From assembly GCA_016927735.1 (NCBI GenBank), contig JAFGMC010000010.1:38069-102068 (forward strand): a stretch of DNA of 64,000 nucleotides, given 5' to 3'. Positions 1 through 8,356 of the stretch are shown piece by piece. How positions within the stretch are numbered: the first letter of the stretch is position 1; each line of letters opens with the position of its first letter. The stretch is from Alphaproteobacteria bacterium (lineage in GTDB: Bacteria > Pseudomonadota > Alphaproteobacteria > Rs-D84). Below the pieces are notes generated by a model. That model was not told where the DNA came from, searched no databases, and saw only the letters and a program-made list of their open reading frames with translations. Position numbers and translations under genes: made by a program.

Positions 1-601
1 CAGAAACAGATACTGTCTTATGACGTTGAATTTGGAAATAATTTTTTCCAAAATCCGTTTTAGTTTTTAAATTATTAAAGGCAACCTCTGTCTTGGCACC
101 AGTTGCATCAACAACCGTCCAAGAATTTAATTTAACAGGATTATTATTAAATATAACTGTCATAGTTCCAATCCCCGCATTATCACGCAGATGCATTTTC
201 AAAGAAAAAGTATTTGAATCTTTTTGTGTATCAGAAACTGTGATGTCTGAATTTCGCAGATCAATATGCTTTCTGACCAAGATTCCAGCGGGAGTACTGG
301 TCAGTGGTACAGTTGTTATTTGATCCAATGATTTATCAAAAAAGTATAAATCGGTACCATCAGAAATTAATTGAACCGGCAGATTTTTATAATCCAACCT
401 AACCCGCCCTGGACGAAACATAGAAAATATACCAGATTCTTTTTTACCATTTGCAATTTGAACAAAATCACCAGACAGTCCTGTAATGGAATTAAGGTAT
501 TTCTCAGCCTCAATAACCTTTGATGGATCTACTGCTGAATATGCACAAATTGGTACAAATAACAAAACAAATATAATAAATGGTGAAAATAATTTTTTCA
601 T
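1..601 (-). CDS. lolA: Outer-membrane lipoprotein carrier protein LolA (partial, runs off left edge)
   Basis: Reverse frame from 601 reads MKKLFSPFIIFVLLFVPICAYSAVDPSKVIEAEKYLNSITGLSGDFVQIANGKKESGIFSMFRPGRVRLDYKN...; signal peptide plus LolA-type 'G.F.M.RPGR.R.DY' motif; no stop before position 1. Confidence 0.85.
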   Translation of the reverse strand, partial: MKKLFSPFIIFVLLFVPICAYSAVDPSKVIEAEKYLNSITGLSGDFVQIANGKKESGIFSMFRPGRVRLDYKNLPVQLISDGTDLYFFDKSLDQITTVPLTSTPAGILVRKHIDLRNSDITVSDTQKDSNTFSLKMHLRDNAGIGTMTVIFNNNPVKLNSWTVVDATGAKTEVAFNNLKTKTDFGKNYFQIQRHKTVSVS

Positions 602-623
602 ATTACAAACCTTTTGAATCGTT

Positions 624-2396
624 TTATACAACCATATCTTCCAAAATAAATTGTGCAGATACCCTTCCACGATAATCGTTTTCTTTTAACTTACCCAGCA
701 TTGTTATTTTAGTGTTTGTATTCGCATCGTCCAGTAAAAAATCACCGACATCCGTACCTACCAAATTAAATCCTACAAATGGCAATTGTTTTCCACTGCT
801 GGTGTTTAACATACCCCGCAGATGTGAACCATTGCCCATTATTGTAGCATATGCCAAAGTTGCACCATGTAACACAATTGTTGGTTCTGGATTACCCTGT
901 CCAAAAGGTTCTAATGATGATAGTTTCTGAACCAGTTCCATATTTGCACCACCTGCATCTATTTGGGCATCTATCATTATCTCTTGTGTTGGGGCTTCAC
1001 CATTTAATTGTTTTAAAACCTCTTCCTCCAGAAATTTACAAAACTCTTCCTCTTTTGAGGATGGTAATGTAAATCCTGCGGCGGCTGCATGCCCACCACC
1101 TTCAGAAATCACACCTTTTTCCAATGCATCATGAATTATTTTTCCCAAATCAACACCTGGTATTGACCGACCAGATCCATTTATAATTCCATCAACCTTG
1201 GTTGCAACACATGATGGCAGATTGTATTTATCTTTCAATCTTCCAGCAATTATTCCCATGACACCACCATGCCAATTATCACCACAAACAAAAAGACTGA
1301 CTTTATTATCAGATTTACAACAAAATTTTGCCATTTCTGTCGCATTTATCATGATAGAATTTTGGATATCTATACGTTCTTGATTCATTTTATGTAATTT
1401 ATTGGCCAAATCATTGGCAATTAAAATATTATCAGTCAATAATAATTCGAGTGCCGGTGCAGCAGAATCCAAACGACCAGCCGCATTTAAACGTGGCCCC
1501 AGCGCAAAACCTACTGCATAAACAGACGCTTTTTTTATACTCGATATATCCATTAAAACACGTAATCCCAGATTATTACGCAACCCCATAACTTTCAAAC
1601 CTGTTGAAACAAAAGCTCTATTTAAACCGACAAGCGGCATAGTGTCACAAATAGTCCCCAGGGCCACCAAATCCAAATAATTTAATAGGTTTATATTCTC
1701 TATTTTTTCTTTCTCTTCCGCAGTTTTGGCACGTTCACGCATTTCACGATTAACGGCAACCAAGGTTAAAAATGCAACACCAACACCTGCCAAATATGAT
1801 AATCCTGATGTATCATCTTTCCTTTTTGGATTTACAATTGCATCAGCATCTGGCAACACTGATTCAGGTGAATGGTGATCTGTGACAACTATCTGCATAC
1901 CAATATTTTTTGCGTATGCAACCTCTTCTGTTCCGCTAATACCACAATCAACGGTTATAACAAGTTTTACACCCTCTTTTGCTATGGTTTCCAGTGCTTC
2001 AATATTCAAACCATAACCTTCGCCTTCACGGGTTGGTAAATGCCATATAACATCAGCATCAAATTCGCGCAAATACTTAACAAAAACAGCAGTAGATGTT
2101 ATACCATCAACATCGTAATCACCATAAACAGCAATTTTCTCTTTTTTTATAACCGCATCTGCAATTATTTTTGCAGCTTTATCCATATCCATTAAAACAT
2201 CTGGATCTGGCATATATTCTTTAATACTGGGATTTAAAAATTTTTCAACTTCAAAAACACCAGTTATTCCACGCGAATACAGTATTTGTTCTATTAAATT
2301 ATCATCTATAATATTTATACTGGATCCAGAATTATTGGATTGCGTTGCCACAATCCAAGCTTTCCCCAGCATGGATTTATCTACTATCTTTCTCAC
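624..2396 (-). CDS. recJ: Single-stranded-DNA-specific exonuclease RecJ
   Basis: DHH/DHHA1 motifs (YGDYDVDGITS, VVTDHH, GGGHAAAAGFT). Confidence 0.95.
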   Translation of the reverse strand: MRKIVDKSMLGKAWIVATQSNNSGSSINIIDDNLIEQILYSRGITGVFEVEKFLNPSIKEYMPDPDVLMDMDKAAKIIADAVIKKEKIAVYGDYDVDGITSTAVFVKYLREFDADVIWHLPTREGEGYGLNIEALETIAKEGVKLVITVDCGISGTEEVAYAKNIGMQIVVTDHHSPESVLPDADAIVNPKRKDDTSGLSYLAGVGVAFLTLVAVNREMRERAKTAEEKEKIENINLLNYLDLVALGTICDTMPLVGLNRAFVSTGLKVMGLRNNLGLRVLMDISSIKKASVYAVGFALGPRLNAAGRLDSAAPALELLLTDNILIANDLANKLHKMNQERIDIQNSIMINATEMAKFCCKSDNKVSLFVCGDNWHGGVMGIIAGRLKDKYNLPSCVATKVDGIINGSGRSIPGVDLGKIIHDALEKGVISEGGGHAAAAGFTLPSSKEEEFCKFLEEEVLKQLNGEAPTQEIMIDAQIDAGGANMELVQKLSSLEPFGQGNPEPTIVLHGATLAYATIMGNGSHLRGMLNTSSGKQLPFVGFNLVGTDVGDFLLDDANTNTKITMLGKLKENDYRGRVSAQFILEDMVV

Positions 2397-2435
2397 AATA
2401 ATCTCTTTTTCTTATCAAGATTATTATATCAAAAA

Positions 2436-4061
2436 TCAATTAAATAGCAATGGAAGGATATCATTCAAGATTTTACCGGTTGTTGGAACCGCATTCCAAG
2501 CAGCTGTACGTAAACCAAAAGATTCTTTTGTTCCCTTTGGTTCATCCAGTAAAATAAATATTGTATATTGTGGTGCTTCTATTGGGAAAGCGCCTATAAA
2601 AGCCGTTAAATTTTTACGCTTATCTATTTTTCCATTAATTCTTTTTTCAGCTGTCGCTGTTTTTCCACCTATGTTTATTCCTGGAATTTTTGCATTTTTA
2701 CCAGATGTCTCTTCTGCGATTCTGAACATTATTCCACGCAATGTTTCAGATATCTTTGGTGATATAATACGTTCACCTTGGATTGCGCCTATTCCACGCT
2801 TTTGTAATGTTGGATATATATATATTCCACCATTTACCATCGCATTTACAGCCAATAATGTGTGGATTGGGGTCACAGATATACCATGTCCAAAGGCAAC
2901 TGTTGCCTTTTCAACTGGTCCCCAATTTCTAGGGTTCAATGGTCTTTCTGTTTTTCCAAACTCCAAATCCAGTGGTTCATCCATATGTATCCGCTTGAAA
3001 AATTCTTGCTGCGCGCCTTCTGGTAATTCCAATGCTATTTGTGCACTACCAACATTACAAGAATGCAACATTATCTCTGATACAGATAAATTTGGACGCG
3101 GTGGTTTAAACGAACTAATATCACCAATAGTTGCAGCCGTGCGACCGAATTTATCCAAAATTTTATATGGCTTTTCAATATAAAATTCGTGGTTTATTCC
3201 ATTTTCAAAAGCCATTGCAGTATTAAATATTTTAAAAATAGATCCCATTTCATATAATCCACGCATTGGCATAAACATTCTATTTCTAACTGGATCTAAA
3301 TTTCTGTTTTCTGGGTCATAATCTGGTAATGATACGATTGCTATGATTTCACCAGTACGTGAATTCATTAACATTCCTGTTGCAGATAAAGCATCATATT
3401 TTTTCATAGCTAATGATAATTGATCATAAAATACAGATTGTATTCTGGAATCTAGTGATAAACGCAAAGGGTCTTTATTTTCGCGCAAATAATTATCAAA
3501 AATTCTTTCTACACCATCTGCACCATTTCCACCTCTTTCAACAAACCCAACAATATGTGAAAATAAACGTTGTTTTGGATAAACTCTGTTTTGAATATTC
3601 TCAATACTTAAACCTGGTAATTTTGCATTATTTATCATATTAAGTTGATATTCTGTCGCCAACTTCTTGACATAAATAAATGAACGCGAAGAGTTTATTA
3701 AATCCAAAGCCTGTGATACGGTATATTCAAATGGCAAAGTATTATGAATCAATGCAGCAACCGCATCCCTATCTTTAACATGTGTTGGGCGCAATACAAT
3801 ATGTCCAGACATTATATTCTTGGCCAATATATCACCATTACGATCAATAATATCCGCACGTGAAACATTCCAAACATTATCACCCCCAGCCAACCTGGTA
3901 CGACTGGTACCTTGGATACCAATTGATAAAGTTCTGATTATAAAAATAGCAAAAGCAATTACAAATATAGAATAAACAAAACGAACACGCCCCCGTCCGA
4001 TATTTTCTGTACCGACGACCTTAAAACCGTTTTTTAAAACATCTTTTCCGACTTCAAACAT
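2436..4061 (-). CDS. ftsI: Peptidoglycan D,D-transpeptidase FtsI (PBP3)
   Basis: N-terminal TM, SxxK (GSIFKIF), SCN (HSCNVGS) and KTA (GGKTATAEK) motifs; follows a FtsL-like ORF. Confidence 0.92.
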   Translation of the reverse strand: MFEVGKDVLKNGFKVVGTENIGRGRVRFVYSIFVIAFAIFIIRTLSIGIQGTSRTRLAGGDNVWNVSRADIIDRNGDILAKNIMSGHIVLRPTHVKDRDAVAALIHNTLPFEYTVSQALDLINSSRSFIYVKKLATEYQLNMINNAKLPGLSIENIQNRVYPKQRLFSHIVGFVERGGNGADGVERIFDNYLRENKDPLRLSLDSRIQSVFYDQLSLAMKKYDALSATGMLMNSRTGEIIAIVSLPDYDPENRNLDPVRNRMFMPMRGLYEMGSIFKIFNTAMAFENGINHEFYIEKPYKILDKFGRTAATIGDISSFKPPRPNLSVSEIMLHSCNVGSAQIALELPEGAQQEFFKRIHMDEPLDLEFGKTERPLNPRNWGPVEKATVAFGHGISVTPIHTLLAVNAMVNGGIYIYPTLQKRGIGAIQGERIISPKISETLRGIMFRIAEETSGKNAKIPGINIGGKTATAEKRINGKIDKRKNLTAFIGAFPIEAPQYTIFILLDEPKGTKESFGLRTAAWNAVPTTGKILNDILPLLFN

Positions 4062-4349
4062 TTATTCTTTGTTTGGTAATTCAGCAGCTGTGACTGATTT
4101 ATTAAATGTTATTACTTCTACTTTTGGATAAATAGTTGTGACTAAATTTCTTAAAAATTCATTTCCAACATATGAAGAAAAATTTGCATCTGCAATTGCT
4201 ATTTCTTGTTGTATTTTTACTATTTCTTTATGAACATTGTTGCGCGCCCTATTTTGTGTACGATAACAAACTTGTAATGCAGCCGTCAGCATCAGAACAA
4301 ACATTGCCAACCCCAGACCCCACTTAAACATTTTTTCGTCTTCGTTCAT
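4062..4349 (-). CDS. FtsL-like cell-division protein
   Basis: 95 aa with a single N-terminal TM and coiled segment, immediately upstream of ftsI. Confidence 0.55.
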   Translation of the reverse strand: MNEDEKMFKWGLGLAMFVLMLTAALQVCYRTQNRARNNVHKEIVKIQQEIAIADANFSSYVGNEFLRNLVTTIYPKVEVITFNKSVTAAELPNKE

Positions 4350-4388
4350 TTTATCAATCCAATAGAGATTTCAACTGCTTTCAGTTTA

Positions 4389-4751
4389 TCACAAATTATC
4401 TAAAAAACCGAGAATAGAATTAATACCATTCATACGTCCCGCACCAAGATTTATATTTAATTCCATAAATTCTTTGCTGGTATTAATCTTTTTTATTTCT
4501 TCTGGGGATTTACCATCAACCATTGAAATTATTATAAAAACAATACCACGAACCATTAATGAATCTGCAATCCCATAAAATTTATTACCAATCCTGCAAA
4601 TTTTAACAAAAGACATACAGCCTGAAATTTCTGTACATTCTGAACCTTGTGGAACATCTGAAAGTCTTTTACCAAAATCCATAACCATTTCCAGTTTTTC
4701 AACTGGATCTGAAATTGATATTAAAATATTTTTTATTTCAGAATAATTCAT
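4389..4751 (-). CDS. sufE: SufE-like cysteine desulfuration protein
   Basis: SufE fold motifs, conserved Cys in ISGCMSFVKI; next to sufS. Confidence 0.85.
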   Translation of the reverse strand: MNYSEIKNILISISDPVEKLEMVMDFGKRLSDVPQGSECTEISGCMSFVKICRIGNKFYGIADSLMVRGIVFIIISMVDGKSPEEIKKINTSKEFMELNINLGAGRMNGINSILGFLDNL

Positions 4752-4754
4752 TTT

Positions 4755-5066
4755 CTACCACCCATGTTCTGTTAAATCTAATTCCAACCTTGCTTGTTCT
4801 GACATTCTGGAAATACTCCACGCCGGATCCCACACCAATTCTATTAAGCTATTTCCGACACCAGCAACTGATTCAACAGCATATTTTACCATTTCTAAAA
4901 GTTCTTCCATCATGGGACATGTTGGACTGGTAAAGGTCATTTTTATTTTAACCTTATCTTTTATTTCTATATCATAAATCAACCCTAAATCCAATATATT
5001 AACTGGGATTTCTGGATCATAAACAGAACTTAATGCTGTAATAATATCTTCTTTGGTAAATTTCAT
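4755..5066 (-). CDS. DUF59/MIP18-family (SufT/PaaD-like) Fe-S assembly protein
   Basis: ALSSVYDPEIPVNILDLGLIYDI ... TFTSPTCPMMEE motifs. Confidence 0.88.
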   Translation of the reverse strand: MKFTKEDIITALSSVYDPEIPVNILDLGLIYDIEIKDKVKIKMTFTSPTCPMMEELLEMVKYAVESVAGVGNSLIELVWDPAWSISRMSEQARLELDLTEHGW

Positions 5067-6205
5067 TATTTTTCCAATATCTTTTTAATTATTTTAACAA
5101 CATTTTCCATATCTTCCACTGTATTCCAAGACCCAACAGAAATACGAATGGTCCCAGAATATCCCAACGCATTATGAATCCAAGATGCACACATAGTTCC
5201 AACACGTAAACAAACACCATATGCACCAATCAATGCACCAAAATCTAAACAATGCATTCCATCAATAACGAATGATAAAATATGCGAATCAGGTTTTGTA
5301 ATTATTTTAATTCTTTCAATTTTTGATAGTTCAGAATACAAATATTTTATCAGATTCTGTTTATCTTTATGCTTTGTCAATTCATCAATTGCGACTGGTA
5401 ATCCAACAATCTGCGTCAATGGCAGTGTACCCCCTTCGAATCTTTTTATACCATCTGCCAAATTCCATTCACTTGTTGCACCGGATTTATCAATCTTTTC
5501 TTTAACAGTGGATACCATTCCACCACCCAGCTTATCAACCGCCCAACGCTGTGGCTCTTTTATGTACATAACACCAATTCCAGTATCAGCACCTATTTTA
5601 TGCCCCGAAAAACACAAAAAATCTACATCCCAATCTGTAACATTTATTGGTAAATATGCAACATACTGGGCGCCATCAACAATCGTTATAACTTTTGGAT
5701 TTATTTTTTTTGCCGCTTTTACAAGATTCTTAACATCTTGTGCATTACCCAGAACATTAGACATTGCAGTTATAATAAAAACATCAATATCATCAATATC
5801 ATTCAAGTTTATATTAAAATTCGAATCTAATGAACATACTTTGATTTTACAATTTCCAAGATATGCCTGCGCTTCCCATGGTAATCTTGCAGAATGATGA
5901 TCTAAATTTGATACTACAATTTGTGAATCTTTTGAAAATGCTTTTGAAGCTTCCAGAATTCTAACAATCCTGTTTAAACCGTCCGTTGTTCCACTTGTAA
6001 AAACGATATTTTCAGCAGTGGTTCCTATAAAATCTGCTGTCTTTTTACGTGCATTTTCTATCATTTTGTCAACTGCAACACTTCGTTCACAAATACCTCT
6101 TCCTGAATTAGAGTAACGGTTCTGTAGAAAATCCGATTCAATCTCTACCAAATGTCTTGATTTTAGGCAACTTGCGGCTGCGTCTAAGTATATGATTTTA
6201 TTCAT
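5066..6205 (-). CDS. sufS: Cysteine desulfurase SufS
   Basis: Class V aminotransferase; PLP lysine SGHKIGADTGIG; catalytic Cys region LRVGTMCASW. Confidence 0.9.
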   Translation of the reverse strand: MNKIIYLDAAASCLKSRHLVEIESDFLQNRYSNSGRGICERSVAVDKMIENARKKTADFIGTTAENIVFTSGTTDGLNRIVRILEASKAFSKDSQIVVSNLDHHSARLPWEAQAYLGNCKIKVCSLDSNFNINLNDIDDIDVFIITAMSNVLGNAQDVKNLVKAAKKINPKVITIVDGAQYVAYLPINVTDWDVDFLCFSGHKIGADTGIGVMYIKEPQRWAVDKLGGGMVSTVKEKIDKSGATSEWNLADGIKRFEGGTLPLTQIVGLPVAIDELTKHKDKQNLIKYLYSELSKIERIKIITKPDSHILSFVIDGMHCLDFGALIGAYGVCLRVGTMCASWIHNALGYSGTIRISVGSWNTVEDMENVVKIIKKILEK

Positions 6206-6279
6206 TTTATTAAAATTCCTTGCTTTTTATGATGATTATAATACACTCGGTGAAAATATCAATAAAGAAGGAGAAAAAT

Positions 6280-6600
6280 ATGGCTTTACAACACATTAAT
6301 GACGCAAGTTTTTCTAGCAAAGTAGCAGAAGGAATCAGCTTGGTTGACTTTTGGGCTTCTTGGTGTGGCCCATGTCAGATGTTTGGTCCTATGTTTGAAA
6401 CTGCATCTGAAAAAAATCCAGATGTTAACTTTTTAAAGTTTGAAATTGACGAAGCGAATCGTATCACACCATCTAAGTATGGTATACGCAGTATACCAAG
6501 CGTATTGGCATTCAAAAATGGTGAATTGATAGAAGCACGCACAGGTGTTATGGATGCAGATACTATCAAAGAATGGGTTCAAGAACTAAAAGGATCTTAA
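6280..6600 (+). CDS. Thioredoxin
   Basis: WASWCGPCQ active site; start set at 6280 because AAGGAG lies just upstream (ORF track starts at 6220). Confidence 0.93.
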   Translation: MALQHINDASFSSKVAEGISLVDFWASWCGPCQMFGPMFETASEKNPDVNFLKFEIDEANRITPSKYGIRSIPSVLAFKNGELIEARTGVMDADTIKEWVQELKGS

Positions 6601-6601
6601 A

Positions 6602-7033
6602 ATGGTAGGAAAAAATTACAAAACTTTGACACTTGACCCAAAGTATTCTCCGAAAAAATCGGAAAAGTATATGTGTGTCGAACAAAAAGCTTATTTTTAT
6701 CAGCTTTTAACCGCCCAAAAGGAAGAATTAATACAAGAATCAGATTCTGTTTTAAACGCTGTCAGATTGGCAGAAAAACATGAAACATCTGGTGTTGGTG
6801 ACGAAACTGACAATTCTACTTTTGAACAAGAAATTGCCATGAATCTAAAGTTGTCTGAACGTAATAATAATCTGCTAAAGAAAATAGATACAGCTCTTGA
6901 AAGATTAGAAAATGGGACATTTGGTTACAGTATCGTTTCTGGTGAAGAAATTGGTATAAACAGAATGTTGGCCAGACCTTTGGCAACTGTTACAATTGAA
7001 GAACAAGAAGAATTAGAGAAGAAAGGTCTTTAA
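6602..7033 (+). CDS. DksA/TraR-family transcription factor lacking zinc-finger cysteines
   Basis: DksA architecture (YF..LL..QKEEL, D..D.ST.E.E, LERLENGTFGYSIVSGEEIGINRMLARPLATVTIEEQEE); usual C4 cysteines absent. Confidence 0.82.
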   Translation: MVGKNYKTLTLDPKYSPKKSEKYMCVEQKAYFYQLLTAQKEELIQESDSVLNAVRLAEKHETSGVGDETDNSTFEQEIAMNLKLSERNNNLLKKIDTALERLENGTFGYSIVSGEEIGINRMLARPLATVTIEEQEELEKKGL

Positions 7034-7053
7034 ATATAAATATCTGATAAAAT

Positions 7054-7080
7054 AAAAATCGCGCATAATGCGCGATTTTT
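7054..7080. terminator. Bidirectional intrinsic terminator between dksA-like and tatA
   Basis: AAAAATCGCGC-ATAAT-GCGCGATTTTT between convergent genes. Confidence 0.85.
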
Positions 7081-7312
7081 ATTTTGTCTTTTTAACAGTT
7101 TTTGCAGAAACAGGTTTCTTCTTTACAACTTGTTTCTTTGGGACTGTTTTTTTTATATTTTCTTTCTTTTCTTCGTTAACACTTTTTAATTCTTTTTTAA
7201 ATACATTTATACCATTGGCCAAATTCTTCATCAAATCTGGAATTTTTGCATGTCCAAACAGAATTAGAATTAAAACAACTATTAAAAGTATTTCCCAAAA
7301 ACCTGCTCTCAT
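7079..7312 (-). CDS. tatA: Sec-independent translocase subunit TatA
   Basis: Short N-terminal TM, FGHAKIPDLMKNLANGINVFKKE amphipathic helix, basic tail. Confidence 0.88.
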   Translation of the reverse strand: MRAGFWEILLIVVLILILFGHAKIPDLMKNLANGINVFKKELKSVNEEKKENIKKTVPKKQVVKKKPVSAKTVKKTK

Positions 7313-7336
7313 TTTTTGCTCCTTGATATAGGCATT

Positions 7337-8077
7337 TTATCTTGCAACATAACAGTCCAGACCGTCTGATTTTGCATTTCTGCAGAATCCATTAGCATCA
7401 GCAGAATCAGCGAATGCTATACGCAATCTGTATGTTGTTGTCCCATTAGGTAAAACAGCTGCCAAAATAACGAATTGTTTATCTGCAAATAAACTGCTGT
7501 GTTTAGCACCAATTTTCTTTTGTGCAACCTCTGCCAAGGCGCGTGTACTGTATGAACCGAACTGTACATACCAACTACCAGAAACTGCTGCGATTGGTTT
7601 TTTTGGTAATGGTTTTGGTTTTACAACTGCTGCTGGTGCTGGTTTTGCGGTGGTACCTGCACTTGGATTAAAAGTCACTTCTTTACGATCATTTACTTCA
7701 CGCAAAGGAACACCAGGTTCAGGACGAACCGGTTCAACCAGTGGTTTTGGTGGAACTGCTGGTGCTGCTGGTTGTATTTGTGCTGGTACTGGTGCGGGTG
7801 GCACAACCAATGTATCTGGTAATTTATTCAATTCTGAATCAACTGTTGTTACAACAGGTGTATCCAAATCAACTTCCACAGAAGAGCTGGAATCAGAACC
7901 AATGCTGCGAATTATTATATAAGTGGCCAAGATAATTACCAACAAACCAATACCCATTAACAACCATGGTTTTTTTGGTCTTGGGTTTGTGAATGGACTG
8001 GTTTCTGGCAAATCTGATAAATCAGTATCATCTTCCAGATCCAATAAGTCCAAATTATCATCCATATCATTATTCAT
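7337..8077 (-). CDS. SPOR-domain membrane protein
   Basis: Single TM, Pro/Val-rich linker, C-terminal SPOR motif (SWYVQFGSYSTRALAEVAQKKIGAKH). Confidence 0.8.
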   Translation of the reverse strand: MNNDMDDNLDLLDLEDDTDLSDLPETSPFTNPRPKKPWLLMGIGLLVIILATYIIIRSIGSDSSSSVEVDLDTPVVTTVDSELNKLPDTLVVPPAPVPAQIQPAAPAVPPKPLVEPVRPEPGVPLREVNDRKEVTFNPSAGTTAKPAPAAVVKPKPLPKKPIAAVSGSWYVQFGSYSTRALAEVAQKKIGAKHSSLFADKQFVILAAVLPNGTTTYRLRIAFADSADANGFCRNAKSDGLDCYVAR

Positions 8078-8149
8078 AATATATCCCCCGTTGTTATCAT
8101 ACCAATTATATCACAAAAAAAAGTCATAATAAAGTGATATAAAAAATAA

Positions 8150-8178
8150 AAAACACATCAAAATATATGATGTGTTTT
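8150..8178 (-). terminator. Intrinsic terminator downstream of small lipoprotein gene
   Basis: AAAACACATCA-AAATATA-TGATGTGTTTT. Confidence 0.75.
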
Positions 8179-8199
8179 ATACAAATTTATAATCATTTG

Positions 8200-8340
8200 T
8201 TATTTTGGTTGATTTCCAAAATTAGGAGGAACTATCAATTTATGATTTTGTTCCACCATTGGCTCTGTTTCACAACTACAGCATGCCCCCAGCACAAGAA
8301 CCAAAGAAAACAGTCCCACAATTAAATAAAATTTCTTCAT
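8200..8340 (-). CDS. 46-aa small lipoprotein (not in ORF track)
   Basis: Reverse frame MKKFYLIVGLFSLVLVLGACCSCETEPMVEQNHKLIVPPNFGNQPK*; signal peptide with lipobox LGAC; AGGATATTATT upstream; own terminator. Confidence 0.7.
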   Translation of the reverse strand: MKKFYLIVGLFSLVLVLGACCSCETEPMVEQNHKLIVPPNFGNQPK

Positions 8341-8356
8341 AATAATATCCTTTCTT

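Noticed and set aside
2335-3183. 282-aa + strand ORF opposite ftsI
   Set aside because: Antisense to a clear ftsI; composition reflects the complement of coding DNA.
6220-6279. N-terminal extension of thioredoxin ORF
   Set aside because: Strong AAGGAG SD places the start at 6280; the extension lacks thioredoxin character.
7650-7935. Gly/Val-rich + strand ORFs opposite the SPOR-domain gene
   Set aside because: Complement of the Pro/Ala/Val-rich linker; no independent support.
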